From NCBI GenBank assembly GCA_030770545.1, contig CM061091.1, forward strand, positions 4,532,501 through 4,596,500: a DNA stretch of 64,000 nt, given 5' to 3'. Position numbers and translations under genes: made by a program. This document shows, in pieces, positions 22,381 to 35,190 of this stretch (its first letter is position 1; each line of letters starts with the position of its first letter). Under the pieces are notes generated by a model. That model ran no database searches and had not been told where the DNA came from. It saw nothing but the letters and a program-made list of their open reading frames with translations. The stretch is from Macropodus opercularis (taxonomy: Eukaryota > Chordata > Actinopteri > Anabantiformes > Osphronemidae).

Positions 22381-24984
22381 GTGCTTCTCTTCCCCCTGTT
22401 TCTCTTTACCAAATCCAGTGCCTTTGGGCAAATCAACTCATTACCAAGTTTTAAACACCTCCATTTCATATTGCTGGCTCATTTGTCAAAGAAAGTTTCC
22501 CTCAGTCTTGTGTGTACAACTCTCTATAGATCGCAGGCTGCAGTGTACCCTGCAAGTCAGACATGCTCAAACCTCACCAACCTGCCAATGTCGCATTGAT
22601 GTGGAAAAATCTTTACTGAAGGCTTCCTGGCTCTCCGCTCGCTCTCCACCAACTTGTCCCCTCTGTCTTATGTTCAGGGGGACAGTGACAGTGCTCATAT
22701 GGTTGCATCTCCCTTACATATTTTCTCTCTGCAGACTGATGAGTTCTAACGGAGCGAATGCCTTTGTCTCGCACCCTCTGTCATGCAGACCCCCTTTCAA
22801 CTGTTGTTTTTCTTTTTCCTGTCGACAGAAAGTTGTTTTTGCTGCCTCCCTTCCCTGCGCGTCCGTGACAGGCATACTTCCTGCCTGTGTTTGCGGGATT
22901 GCTTTTTGTGCATGTGTGTGTGGGGTACGTGTTTGTGTGCGTACATGTATGTCTTTGTGAGCATCTATGTGTGTATGTATGTGTAAGTACTTCAGTGGAG
23001 TAGAAGCTGCTTTAATGTCAGTGCCAAGTGTGGAGAATGGTTCCGCTAGTGAAGGACAGCCTCTCGCGCTGCACTGGGCTTCCCACTCTGTTCCGAAGAG
23101 CCAAATGCCTTTATCTGATGTTGGATCTTTGTTATTTGTCCATGAAGCTACAACTGAAAACATCTTATACCTGTGGGATGGACTGAATGATCTCCTCCGT
23201 ACCAGCATGTGGACGCGAACATAAATGGACTAGATTCCACCTCTGCCATTCTATATTGTTGTTAACTTTCCGCCAGCTTCTTCCTTTGAAATACCAAATG
23301 TAGTCACTCACAAAGTCTTAGTCAGATGACCATCAGGGCAATATTCTGCTCGGCCAGGACGTGTTGGCATCAACCCAAATGCTCAAATGTTGGTGTCTCC
23401 TTGAGCCTCTGAATGGTTTGCGGCTTGTGTTTATGGAGTGGCTGCCATCTTGACTGCGTGTTCCAGTGTCTTGTGGTTTGGGCTTCTCCCTGGTCTCAGA
23501 GCAGATGGTGGCACAGTTTAGAATGTGCAATACACTGGTGGCACCACGCTCCCCATCATAAGCTATTTAGTAAAGGGCAGGCTCATCGGTGCTATTTCCA
23601 CATCAGGTCATTGTTGTCACACCTCTGATCGCCCACAGTTAGTGAGGTAATTCACATCTCACCATCTTCCTCAGTTGACAGTTTCTTCTCAACTTCATCA
23701 CTGTACATATATGAGACTTTTTACTTGACCAGGATAAGTGTGGAAGACTTAAATTTATATATACTACATGTCAGAATCTAGTCTTAGGCCTACTTATAGC
23801 TGTGTGGTCCCATGTGTAGACTGTAGCTCAGCTTCACACTTGACATGGGAAGTTCAGTCTAGCTGCCAAGGTAAGACAATCTAGGAAGATGCTTTGATAA
23901 CAGGCTCGCGTATCTTTGATGCTTGCAACAGTAGATGTGCAGAGATATTTACTAAATCAAAGTCACTTGTCTTTCAACAGCTGCACATAATTTGAGACGA
24001 ATGGAAACTGCTGTATAGCACTGAAGTCAGTAACAACAGTACCTTGAAGAAAAAGGGATGTTTCCATGCCGAGTTAAAGTTTACGTTTAGTTTAAGTAGT
24101 TAGTTACGTTTAGTTTAAATTACATGTAATGAAATAGATTCTCTGTCACCACAGCTTCTACGTGTTATGACAGAGATAGGGACATGATCCATTAAAAGTA
24201 AAATATCATTATTATTAAACAGTACCATGAATCCTGAATAGAAATATTTCCCTGCCTTCAGTGTGTATTCACTGATCACAAAGTCACGTAGCAGCACAGA
24301 ACTAACTAACAGTCAGATGCTTGAAGCACAAAGGAGTTTTATATTTACACTTTCTGTGATTTGCCTGACTTTCCTTCCTAAGACAAAAGCACTAAAAACC
24401 AGGAGGAACTACTGCCTAAGGACACGTCAACACATGGACTGTAGCCAAGTGAAATGTGACAACAGTTACCAATAATTGTAAGCATTTTACAATTTTTATC
24501 TTCATTGCTGTGTACTTCCAAACATTTGCTTTTTTGTTGCTAAAGGCAAAGTTTCAACATATCAGTAATGAAATGAATGTTGGATGGTTTTTCAAATGAA
24601 ATTCTCCCAAATGTTTTCAAGTCCTTGTCTTCTTGAATCTCAATTAACTTGCATTTAACGTCTGAACATATTGGATTTCTGCAGAAACTTGAGGCCCATG
24701 TTGACCCAATCAGGACAACACATGCATTTATGTTGTCAGAGCTCCACAACTTATATTTAAGTCACTAAAATGGGCTGACTGGGATTATTAACTCTTGTTT
24801 CTTTTAAATTGAAAAACACAGCATCAAACCACCACATTGACATCAGAAGACGATGGTATCACAGAATCACACAGTTGCTTGACTGTGCTTATCACCATGA
24901 CACAGTCAAATCTATTTCTGCTTATTCTCGCTTCCATCATTCTCTTTCTCATTAAGTGGGAAATGTTGAACTTTGACCTGAGAA
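22381..24984. other. Unique non-coding DNA, no gene seen
   Basis: The 193-aa open frame at 22379-22960 lies in pyrimidine-rich, then TG-rich DNA (TG words at 22908-22985) and matches no family I know. The stretch 23640-24780 is AT-rich. It includes the 15-mer TTACGTTTAGTTTAA at 24081-24095 and 24104-24118 (23-bp spacing), a small local duplication. No RNA gene seen. Confidence 0.42.
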
Positions 24985-25045
24985 GTCAAGGATTGAACTA
25001 CCAACCTTCCAGTTGTTGGATGATTTGCTCTTGGTCCACATGCAT
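24985..25045 (-). mobile_element. tRNA-derived SINE head relic
   Basis: Read on the reverse strand, this carries a perfect B-box core GTTCAATCC (complement of 24990-24998), preceded by GGAAGGTTGGTA. Upstream is a one-mismatch A-box TGGACCAAGAG (complement of 25028-25038). The GGAAGGTTGGTRGTTCRATCC wording is what I know from tRNA-derived SINEs in fish. I could not follow a body or tail into the flanks, so this is a fragment. Confidence 0.4.
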
Positions 25046-26880
25046 CCCATAAACCACTGTAGTTATTAGCATTTATAAAGGAGCCAGTAAATGTGGGTCA
25101 GCCTTTGATCAGTATGCCCATCAGATTGAAATCAGGTATAAAACAAAAACAAACAAAAAAAAAAACCTTGGTTGGAGTGATGTAAACAGATGCACCATTA
25201 AAATGCAACATCAAAATAATGCTTTCCCTCCATAAAGATGGTAAATGTAGGAATGCAGTCATTTTAAAGCTGTTCAGCTGATTTATTTTTCAATGAACCT
25301 ACCCAGGTGTTGAAAACAACTCCAGTGTGCTTTGAGTGACAGGGGTGGCACTGGAAAAAGTCTTGCTAGACAGCCCATATTCTTTCACAAGCTGGAAGTA
25401 GAGACTGGCTGAAAATGGCATCTCCCAGGGAAAGCCAACAACTGGCTATCACCCTGACCGTTTGTCTTCATCAATCAAGCTGCGTTTGTTGACCAAGCAA
25501 CATGATGTCACTATTAATTTCATGCGTTCCCTTAATGGGGTCCAGAGGGGAGCCCTGTCCTCACAGTAGGCATTTCCTGTCCTGTTGCACTGTGGGATAC
25601 GCCTGCTTCCTTTTAGAAGATCAGTTGGACTTTTTCAAAGTTTTACTTTGTCTCTTGTTGTTTTTTCTCTCTTTTTTCATCTCCCATTCATTCCTGTCTG
25701 CTGCTCCCCCCCTCATGGTGATATTTGCTTTGCTTTGTCATACCTCCTCTGGTTGGAAGCCGCTCCACTGTGTTTGTATCCTTGTTATCTGAGTACTTGT
25801 GATGATTTCCACTTATTTGCTGAGGTATACACTGAACTGAATGTACCAAACCTTTTGATCAACCCTCAGATTTCATGAACAGACACTGGCGCTGTGTGCT
25901 CAGATCAGCGCATTAGCGTTTCATTTGAAAGAATGGTGTCACTGTGTTGACAAGCTCGTGATAAGTTAGTGGGTTCTAAGGGGAATGTTTAAAGCAGATA
26001 AATGCCTCAGGACTCCATCTGTCTGTCTTATTGTCCTGATTGTAGTTTATTTTCGGTGATTATGAAAACCTGCTTTAAACAGGCTTTGGGGATGTTGGTT
26101 TTATTAGCTTTAGATGAAGTATGCCCCCTGTGCAATGATTGCACACAAGGTACTTAGTGTTATCTCTCCTGACTTCTGTGCATCTGTATTTACTGTCTAC
26201 ACGAGTGGCTGTTTTATCATTCCTTTGATTATCACAGAGGAGGAGGGAGCTGTGAATGATATTCCTTGTTCTTGGTATCACTTACTCCCTTCATTCTCTA
26301 TCTCTCCTCCTCTCTCTCTCTCTCTGTTGCTGCACCTCTGCTCTGGCTTTAAGAGGCTTAGCAGCAGCTTAGCGCCCAGGTCAAACTGGCCTTTGCCCTT
26401 CATCTGTCAGCCTTTTGATGTGGTGCCAGCCCGGACTGCTTGCTACGCTCTGCCTTTAACGGCACATCCAGGGGTCAGAGGAGTGCTCGGCTTCAGGACC
26501 CCACTCCACCTTAACACCCCCCATTTCACGACTACCTCCCACATCCCTTGCAGATCTGTCGTTGATGCCGCCCTCTCCACCGGCCTCTGCCCTCCCCTGC
26601 CTCTTCCCTGCCCCACTGCCCATTATTATTTTATAGTTTGGTTCTGCATTCCTTTCACTCAGGCTATAGTGGAAGGCAGACCTTTAGCTTTATTGCTTAC
26701 ACATGTCCATGGCTTTCTCCCTCAGCAGGGAGAGACAAAACAGCAAGAGGGAGATGGCCAATAGGGGCCAGCCACCTAACCTCTCCCCACCTTGAACTAA
26801 TCGTTGAGGCCCAGAGAGTGGCTCTACCTCAGACTTGTGCCAGTGGGGTTTCAATTTGTCGAGACATAAACAGATACTAA
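25046..26880. other. Unique non-coding DNA, no gene seen
   Basis: Includes an A-rich run (25140-25166), a PBX/HOX-type ATCAATCA (25470-25477) and a (CT)n run at 26311-26325. The longest open frame of the window (216 aa, 26114-26764) spans that pyrimidine-rich tract. Its translation is Leu/Ser/Pro-rich with no domain I recognise, so I do not call it a gene. Confidence 0.42.
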
Positions 26881-27529
26881 AGCCAAGGTAACAACACAGT
26901 GATTTATCAAACCGGCTCACATCAAATTATCACAGCGCCCCCCTGCTGTCAGGGCCCGTAGTAGCCCCCGGCCCAGCTCCTGCTCTGAAGGTGCGGGGCG
27001 GTCACACTTCATTTAGAAGTGCACAAACATGTGTCCCTCTGTCTGGTTTCCCTCTAAGCGTGACGCTTCAGACCAGGCAGTGATCATCCTGGTCAGAGTG
27101 TCAAGAGATTAAAGAGGTGTATGAGGAGAGAAGATGTGTAATATCTATAACTGTGTATATGTGTAGTGATAAAAGCGCATATGTGTGATATTCCTAGATG
27201 ATACTGCTGAAATGGCAGATTATGATAGTAAAAGTTAGTATGTACGTATTGATACGAACAGTCCACATTTCTTCATTTTCTCACCTGGGATGGATTACAG
27301 CAGTAGTTCGTAGTGGAAAAGCACCCAAATCAAGCTGAATTGCCTTTGCCTGTGCAGGCCAGGTATGTAACAGAATCTTTCTTGAAATAAACAGATTATT
27401 TTTCTGTAGCAAAATCATGTTTCACTTTAATATGGTGCCTGAACAGAGTGCTGCCTTTGATCTCCACTAGCAGAGCCCAGCACATGGATAATATATCTTT
27501 CAGAGATAAAAGTAAAAAAATGTGTGCTA
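26881..27529. other. Unique non-coding DNA, no gene seen
   Basis: A GC-rich patch at 26930-27000 (runs of C and GGCCC words) is followed by AT-rich sequence. It is too short and CpG-poor to call a CpG island, and no promoter elements were recognised. Confidence 0.42.
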
Positions 27530-27720
27530 GGTGATGATGTCATTCAGTTGTGGCCACAAGCCTGGGAGAAAAGCAAACTTTCACAGCGGAGGCTATTCCA
27601 GGGATCACTAAGGGCGCTCTCTCAGCCTTTGGGAAAACCAATTACACATTGTCCGAACTGTGATTCCTGCCGTAGGAACTTAATCGTGGGGGCCTTCTGC
27701 AGAGGATCATCTCAATGAGT
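27530..27720. promoter_or_regulatory. Candidate conserved non-coding element
   Basis: Repeat-free block containing CCAATTAC (27638-27645) immediately followed by a SOX-type CATTGTC (27647-27653). Adjacent homeodomain and SOX words are the main support. The ATG at 27524 opens a 64-aa frame with no known features. Confidence 0.3.
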
Positions 27721-28379
27721 TTGGACACTGTTTTCGCTCCCTGGTGTCCTCTCGCTTGTCTTTCTGTCCCTCCCCCCTGCTCCAACCTTTGCAGTTCGCT
27801 ACATTTGTGTGCAGCTTACAATTCTGCAGAGAGTCATTCATCATCATTTGCCGGGGTATCTGTCTTGAGTGCCTTAGCTTTGATCATGTTGTATTTTATA
27901 CTTTACATCTGTTCTATGTTTAACCTTGTGTAATGCCGGTGCTCAGAAACTATTAGCGTGGCATAACAGTGGAGGAGTTTACCTGGTGACTTGCTGTGTA
28001 AATCTGGCATATTCGTCATGGTCCAGTAAGCAGATGATCCACCAGTTGAAACGTTGCGATAGCCAGATCTCCCCTTGCTATTTCCTGCATTAAGGGACAG
28101 GACTCGGCGCGATCCCGGGCTTCCTCTTACGTGATCTTATCTGCTCCTAAATCATCTTCTTTGAATTGGAAGGACACTTTTTTTTGTACTGATTTCCCCT
28201 AACTGTTTCCAGCGCTGTCATTTCCAGTCATTCTTAGACTTTGCTTTCTGTGTATGTGTGCTGGCAGTGCACCTATGCCCCCACAACCCTGCTCCCTCTC
28301 CTTCTCTCTCTCTCACACACACAGACGCTGGCCACAGGAACCTGGGAGCAGAAGGCCCTGACCCTCCTCCTCCTCCACC
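27721..28379. other. Unique non-coding DNA, no gene seen
   Basis: Includes a T8 run near 28178 and a CT/CA-rich tract at 28295-28323. Nothing else recognised. Confidence 0.45.
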
Positions 28380-28605
28380 AACATACTAATCATCCCTAAT
28401 CAGAAGTGAAATGCATTTTTCTAAGGAAGTAGCTGGAAAATTTCACAATCTGCATTTCTCCGACCAAGCTGATTAGGGAAACATTATCCTGCTTTCACAG
28501 TCACTTCCAATCTGCCTTTAATCTGTCACTTCAATCGCCTAATTATTTAGTCAATGACCTGGGGACGCAATCTTACAAAAGAATGAAATGCATGCCATAT
28601 CATTT
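28380..28605. promoter_or_regulatory. Candidate conserved element with inverted CCCTAATCAG
   Basis: The 10-mer CCCTAATCAG (28394-28403) recurs as its exact reverse complement CTGATTAGGG (28469-28478), 75 bp away, in an AT-rich, repeat-free block. CTAATTATTTAG and several AATCTG words follow. Two oppositely oriented TAATCA words could bind the same homeodomain-type factor. Confidence 0.38.
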
Positions 28606-28670
28606 TCCCTTTCATTTATGCATGATATCGCTGCTTACATTTTATGTTCCTTTGAGCTAAATATGCAAGC

Positions 28671-28701
28671 CATGTGCATGTACATGTACAATCTGCACAT
28701 G
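28671..28701. repeat. Nested palindrome
   Basis: CATGTGCA (28671-28678) and TGCACATG (28694-28701) form a perfect 8-bp inverted repeat. The spacer contains the 12-bp palindrome TGTACATGTACA (28679-28690). It could extrude as a short hairpin; no function is implied. Confidence 0.6.
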
Positions 28702-31700
28702 TCTGCACTGTTCCGGCTTTTTCTTTTTTCTTTTTTTGTCCTTGCTCATCACATCCATATGTGTGCGGATGTGTACTTCAGTGTGTATCTACAGTAGCTT
28801 GTTTGGAAGCTGCTGAGTTGTGAATGCGGGTTGGGGGTAATGCAGTTTAGCCCTGAGTTGGAAGAGACTTTAGGGAATGAGACTCTGTGGGGGAGTCGTG
28901 TTATTGGAAAGGTCATGATTACAGTAGGGGGGTCAAAATAACTCGCTGACACTCTTTATACTCAAGTGACTGCTGTTGTGCCTCAGGGTGTCAAGAACTA
29001 TATTGAGTATTGACTATATGTCACAGCAATAAAAAGGAAACCTGTTCTCCACTGGCAAATGTTCTACCTCCAAAGAGTGTGAAGTCAGGACAAAAAGTGA
29101 AAATATCTTCAATGTCAATAAGGCCATCATGTTGACATGCTAATTTCGCTGCAGAGGGAAAAAGGACAGTCATGTCTTTTTAAGACTGCAATACTGAATA
29201 GAGAAGAATTGATTGAAAAGTTTAATAGTTACCTTGTTTGTTTTCCTTTTACGGATTTGTACATGTTTCTTTAACTTCAGCAGGAGCAGCATTATTAGAC
29301 GTGTTAGTTACTGTAACGTCCCAGCCTCTGAGACACCCCCCCTGGATTTTCTAAAACAAGCCGTGTTTTTAGGAATTTGTAACTGGAATTATGTAAGTGG
29401 GTTCAAAAGGGCACAGATTCAAATATAAGAGTGAGTAAAGACATATAATGAGGAGGCAAAAGAAAGAAGGGGACTTTGAACTTTCCGCACAGCGTGACCC
29501 ACTTATAATAGTCTGACACCGGACCCAGCGAGCTTGATAAGGCCCCAGACTCGTGCACGGCAGCTGTCGCTCTTTCATCTTTGTCTTCGCTGGACGCCGC
29601 CCTCTTTCTCTATTTCGGCAGCCGCCTCACTTTTCTTATCGACTGTGATTCTAGAACGCCATCATGTTTATTTGTGCCCGACACCCAATCTGCCATTGAT
29701 CCTGCTTGGAAATGTGATTTCAACGAGTGTAAGAAAACATTCCACAGTTTGAATATGAGGCAGGTCCAGAGTCCCACCAGCCCTTTGCTAAAGCCAGCGC
29801 TTAGTGTCGCAAAACACACCATCGCAGGTCGTGAACTCTGCCACTCAGAGAGCACTTTGACCATGGGAATAGCCGAGTTAAAGCCAAAACAAACAAGCGA
29901 TGCTGCCGACGAGCATTTGAATTTGATGCCCTAACTTCTCTTATTCCATTTTCATAATTCTTTATACAAGATTGACTTGTGACAGTCATTACTGACATCC
30001 TCACCTGTTACATGCAGTAAGCTGACCAGTGAACATCCAGGTTAAAAGTTCATAGCTATATGTATAACCTTTGTATCAGAATACATATTGAGTTGTTCAT
30101 ATGTCTGGCTGGCAGAGGCATTCTGTGATCAGGCTATAATAACAGATAGTGCTGCAACAGAGAGTGAAAGGTGGGCTGGGGGTTTCTGAGCGTTGGCGTG
30201 CGAGCTATTTCAGGAATGCCGGAGAGGAAAAGTATTGATTGGAACACTTAGACTTGATAAGGACGTCAGGTTTAAGAGGAGCAAGGCAATCATTAAGTAC
30301 ACCACTGGCCACTGTTGTTCAGAAATATATTTGCTGCTTGCCCCCCTTCCCCTCGTTCTCCTTTTCTCTTTCTCCACTTTGTCTTTTTCTTGCCAGAGGT
30401 GAAAAGAAAATCTCATCTCCATCAGACTAAATTGTGGTGGGCAGCATTATCAGTTCAAAAGACCTGGGGATTTGACAGCTCCCACTCCATGGTGATTAAT
30501 TACTTCTCAACTGCGGTGGGCCTTCCTCTCCCCTCTCTCCCTGCCTGCTGCTCTAGTGGTAGTGGTGCTGGCTGGAGGCAACACATGATAAGTGCTGCCC
30601 TTATTACTGGTCTCACTGGGAAAAGGCCCAGGCAGCACTGGGCTAATGCGGGACAATCACATACCTTGCGTCGCATGGGGCAGAGAAAGATTGCCAGATA
30701 CACGCCCTTTGTTTACTCTTCTGTGCGTAATAGAAAGGTACAGTGCTGCCAGGTCTGTATGTGATCTTGGAATTTTAAACAACTCCTCCTGTTCTTCAGT
30801 ATCCATTTCCATTGACTTTTCCGCCCTTCATTTGCTACCTCTGATTTCTTCTTCAATCACTACGCTGCGCTGGAAAGCAACCACAGACCCTTGAGCTCTC
30901 TATTATCATCAGCTAAAGGAAAGAGGAACTCTCCTTATCGCATGTCTGATGGACACAAGTAAAGACTTACGAACATCTTACAGGAGAAGCTTTCCAGCCG
31001 TCGGTATAATCACACGGAAGAAATAGCTTTAATCAACCAAAAGAGACCAGCATACAGTTAAGTACTTAACTGTGTACATATTTGTATTACAAGCCTGTGG
31101 CAGCCTTTTCCACTATTATTTGCATTCTGGGGTTCTCAAGGTTCTGCACACAGCTGGTCCTTGAGCTCCATGTCTCCCTGTAGGCTCCACTGTTTGGCTT
31201 GTGTCTATGAGTGGCACTTTCCCCGAGGCTGTGCCTGTTCATATGTGCTTTTGCATGTGCATGTGTGTTCGTGTGTGTGCATATGTTTCCCAGTGTGTGC
31301 ACATGCATTGTGTGTAAGTGTCCAAATACGCCTACATTGGAAAGCTTCATTATTGAACCTGTCAGTGCTGTAAGCCTCAGTGAAGGCACTAAGGTGGCGA
31401 TGAGAGACAGAAACATGCACGGTAGGGCACCGTGCGCACACGCCTGTCACACGCCTGTCCCCAACGGTGGGCACACAGGCTATTATGATTTCTTCCAGAT
31501 GGACACATCTGTCTGTTTCCCTAGGAACAAATCTGCTAAAAGCAGAGGGAGAGTCATGAACAAGCCGTCTCTGGTGGCGTTTTATTTGTCGAAAGCTGCC
31601 ATGCAGGCTGCCTGGATGTCGTGATGTAGCATCAGACCTTCAGAGACCCCTTTTGGAGCCAAGAAGGATAACGTGGTAGGATGCTAATAGTGTGCGAAAC

Positions 31701-31989
31701 GTCACTGTGTATGCTATATCATTAGAATAGGTACCAATACTAGTGAGCACATGAGTCTAAATTTATACAAGGCCCTGAAAATAAATGTTCTTTGTACATG
31801 CTATAGCTCGTTATGTAAATTACTGGACCGACATTTGTTGCTCGTCCCTCCTCCAATGGGAGCAGGAGGAGCGTTGTTGTTACAAACGAGCAAGCAAGGT
31901 GAACCTTTCCTGGACTGGGACCTTTTCCTGGTACACAGAAGCCGCACAACCTCCCGCTGCATCTCCACATAATCCCTGGCATTTTGTTT
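28702..31989. other. Unique non-coding DNA, no gene seen
   Basis: TG-rich irregular tract at 31230-31320; otherwise single-copy DNA. The 117-aa frame at 29581-29934 contains a Cys-x4-Cys stretch that superficially recalls a zinc finger but lacks the histidines. Open frames near 30193-30894 lie in pyrimidine-rich DNA. No exon accepted. Confidence 0.42.
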
Positions 31990-32330
31990 TGACACTCCAC
32001 AGCATGAAAATGAGGCAATATGGCAATGGTATGGCATTTGAAGTCAATATGTATTATAAAATCAATCTAGATGAAGATCTGCCCATCTCTCTAATTAGAC
32101 GGGGTGACTGGAGATTGATTTTTAATTGCAAAAGTAATTACATGGAGCAGATAGCCAGTGACATTTGATTATCTAGGTGATTGATTAAAAGGCCTGGCTG
32201 GTGGGGCAGACTGTCAGCCAGCTGAATCCAGACAAAAGAGAAAATTAAAAAAGTTGTCCCGTTTGTAATCACGAATTTCAAGGGTGAAATTACAAAGCCA
32301 AACATCCCCTTAGAGAAGCCCAGCATCCTT
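31990..32330. promoter_or_regulatory. Strong candidate conserved non-coding element
   Basis: Repeat-free AT-rich block with two palindromic homeodomain sites, CTAATTAG (32091-32098) and GTAATTAC (32134-32141), plus a PBX/HOX-type TGATTGAT (32178-32185) followed by TAAAA. Three strong homeodomain-class sites within 95 bp make it one of the best enhancer candidates here. Confidence 0.42.
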
Positions 32331-34989
32331 CCACTTTGCGCCTGTCTGCCCTCCTATCTCACCCCCGCCGTCACAACACCCACAACACAAGACCCCTGTG
32401 ACATGCTAAGAGGGGGAAAACAATGATGTGAAAAATGAATTGAGGAATTGTTCAGTTACAGACAGGCTGTGTGTAAATGATGGGTGCATGTTTCTGCTTA
32501 GCAGACTTGTCACATCATCATAGAAAGCAAGGAAAGGGGGGGGGGGGGGGGGCAGACAGAAGGAAGGACACATAAACAGTGAAGGAAATCCCTAATCCCT
32601 CTGACTGTTCCTTCACTCATCTTCATCTCTCGCCGTCTCCATGTTGCAGGTGCCTGCACCATCATTGTTTTTCTGTCGAGTGGTGAGGACGTATAAGACT
32701 AAATAAACAGCTGAATGACGTCTTTTTTCCCCTCTGTGGGCTTGGGAAACAAACACAAGAACTCCCTTTTCATGCTGTCTTACTCCTCATCTATCATTCT
32801 TGTAGGTCCCTCTCAGAAAATGAATGATGACAAGGTAAACCATTGAGAGGGAAACTGAACTGTTTATGGAACTGACAAAAACTGTTTATATGACTGATAT
32901 GGGCAGGCTGAGCGATGTAAAATAAAATGCTTTATTCATGTTTACCTGCTGGGTGCAACTTAGATTATATATCACTATGGGTGAACAGCGCGAATCAGGC
33001 TTCTGGTGGAAATGTAAACTTACCAGAGAAAGTTCATTTAACATGTTCCAGGCCAGTTCAGTCTTTCGCTGTATTATTTATTTCTGTTTGTATTACTCTA
33101 CTTTATAATCCATAGCATCATCAAAGTAAAATCACATATTTGCTCATGTCACCAAATGGCAAGTATCCACACTTGTTGATTAGTCACCACTGCACTGAGC
33201 AAGATGCTCACCAGCACATCCTTTGTTTTTCACCACAGGTCATGCCTATAAATTACGTCTGGTTAAAGCATCATTTAGTATGAACTGTTAAGCCACTCCT
33301 GTCATTTTAGTGGAAGATTCACTCTTTGCACGTTCCATGAAGGCAACATTTATGTCTTTAATTTACAACCCCTTGCCTGGAGGATACTCCTTGGCTTTAT
33401 GAAGTGGTATTAGGGGGCCTATTTAGTTGTCATGGCAGAGCACTGCTCAGTGTGGTGCAGCCAGCAGAAGCCAACTCATGAAAAAGGAGAAACGAGGGAG
33501 CAAAGGCACCGATTTCAAATGAGAATCGCTGTCCTTTTAACTCAAAGAGCTCTGTAGCCTGGCAGGAGCAGCTGAGCAGGGCCTTTGAAGGGAGGGAAAG
33601 AGAGAGAAGGAGGGGAAATGAAACAGGCCCGGGCCAACCCCACATATTATTCCCCCTCAGGATGTACAGGGTCTATATTGGCTGAAGCAGCACAGCCCCT
33701 GGGGTCACAGCTCCTTCTCTGACTGCTGCAGCACTAAGAGAGACTTTTCCTCTGTCTGCATCAGAAACACGCTGGCGAGGGTCTGCGGGTAAACCATCAC
33801 ACATGTGCCTCCCAGCACCAGGCCTGGGCTCTGCGGGTTAACACAAAGCAGCAGCACTTATTAAATTTCCATGAAGTTTACCGAATTTGTGGGATCAGTG
33901 GGGTGAGGCCGTTAGGGACCCCATGCCACTGCCTGCAGCTTCCCTCTGCCACTGAAGCCTAGTGTGGTTGTGGGCCACCCTCCTCCCTTCCAATCTCCAC
34001 CTCTCCTGTGTGTCTCCCTCTCTCTTTCCTAGCTTAACAGTGGATATTTCTGCTGGCTGGTCTTTGTATATCGCACAACTTGATGCGCATGTCCTACAGG
34101 GGACCCAGTGGGCCTGGGTGGAGCAGGTGAAAAGGAACTTTACAAAAGCAATTCATACACACAACTACACATAGCTTGTGATTTGCTGTGGTAAAAGGCT
34201 CAGCAAAACACTGACACTCTGACATCCTGTTTCCTGTTTTCTAGAATACAAGAAAACATATAAATACATATAGTTTTAGTATTCATGGTTAACATTCATC
34301 AATGTTTTGTCTAGTTTCTTGATAGACAACAACAACAACATTCTTCATGCAACCGATAAGCCCAGTTGTGGTCATGTGGTCAATGAAGAGTCACTGTCTG
34401 TACACATACAATTACAAAACGGTCATATATACAGCTTATATAAATAAATGATGTACCTCTGCATGCATAAGTCACAGTTTATCCCCATGTTGTTGAGTCT
34501 TTTATGGTCTAGTCTAAGCAAAGACCAAATGCATGGGTTCCGTTGTTGAGAAGACGGCTTCTGTGTGATTCAGCAGACCACTTTAACCCAGCAATAAAGG
34601 TACACAGAGACGGCCATTCTATAATTGCAGGCCACAACAGTTTCCAGGTGCAGAGCAACACTGTACCGCGGACACAGCTGTGGGTTAGACAAGGCTGTGT
34701 TTCTCCAACCAACACGTCCCATCATTGTCAATCAGGAATTCTAGTCACAACCCTTGTCAGGTTCTCTGTGTGCTTTTTTAAGTGCAAAATTACTAGCTGG
34801 AAAAATATTAGTAGAAATAACACCTTAAATGACAAACAAAACCTTTGGCTTCACTCTGGTTCAAAAAGAGACCGATGTGGTGTCAGCTGTGACCTTAAAG
34901 ACTGTCTGGGCCTGGCCTGTTAGATCTAGATGGAGATGGGATGAACAGCCTCCCACCTTTTCACTGCCCTCCCTCTCTGGGTGACTCTG
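32331..34989. other. Unique non-coding DNA with minor candidate blocks
   Basis: 32400-32530 and 33830-33950 are repeat-free and could be small regulatory elements. Pyrimidine-rich stretches lie around 33985-34030, and 34240-34300 and 34430-34450 are AT-rich. No gene seen. Confidence 0.4.
32536..32552 (+). repeat. Poly-G tract (17 G)
   Basis: Uninterrupted G run. Mononucleotide G runs of this length are rare, polymorphic and prone to sequencing length error. Confidence 0.95.
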
Positions 34990-35190
34990 GCCACACTCCA
35001 AAAGGACTACGTTTTGATCCCATAGCCCGATAACGTCTGGCCTGCTGATGGGCTTAATGACATCTGTACGGTCCCTCTGTGCTCCCAGACAAATGCAACC
35101 CTGGGAGGTTATAACTAGCTGCTTATCAATCAATTACATTTGGTGCCGTCACATTAATTGTGTGGAATTGTTTGCTACAGATAAGAGCAG
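34990..35190. promoter_or_regulatory. Candidate conserved element with PBX/HOX-type site
   Basis: Contains ATCAATCAATTA (35125-35136), the reverse-strand form of the PBX/HOX word TGATTGAT with an attached ATTA, then TTAATTG near 35155 and CAGATAAG near 35179. Repeat-free. Function inferred from motifs. Confidence 0.35.

Noticed and set aside
22379..22960. 193-aa open frame
   Set aside because: Runs from pyrimidine-rich into TG-rich low-complexity DNA; Cys/Ser-rich translation with no family resemblance.
26114..26764. 216-aa open frame, the longest in the window
   Set aside because: It spans a (CT)n-rich tract, is Leu/Ser/Pro-rich and has no domain I know. An open frame of this size is plausible by chance in 64 kb.
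26930..27000. Possible CpG island or promoter
   Set aside because: Under 100 bp, GC-rich but with few CpG, and no transcript evidence.
29581..29934. Possible zinc-finger-like Cys-x4-Cys-x3-Phe stretch in a 117-aa frame
   Set aside because: The required histidines and the hydrophobic residue spacing are missing.
25470..35132. Enrichment of the PBX/HOX word TGATTGAT (25470, 32178, 35125)
   Set aside because: About two occurrences are expected by chance in 64 kb on both strands, so three is not enrichment; kept only as motif notes.
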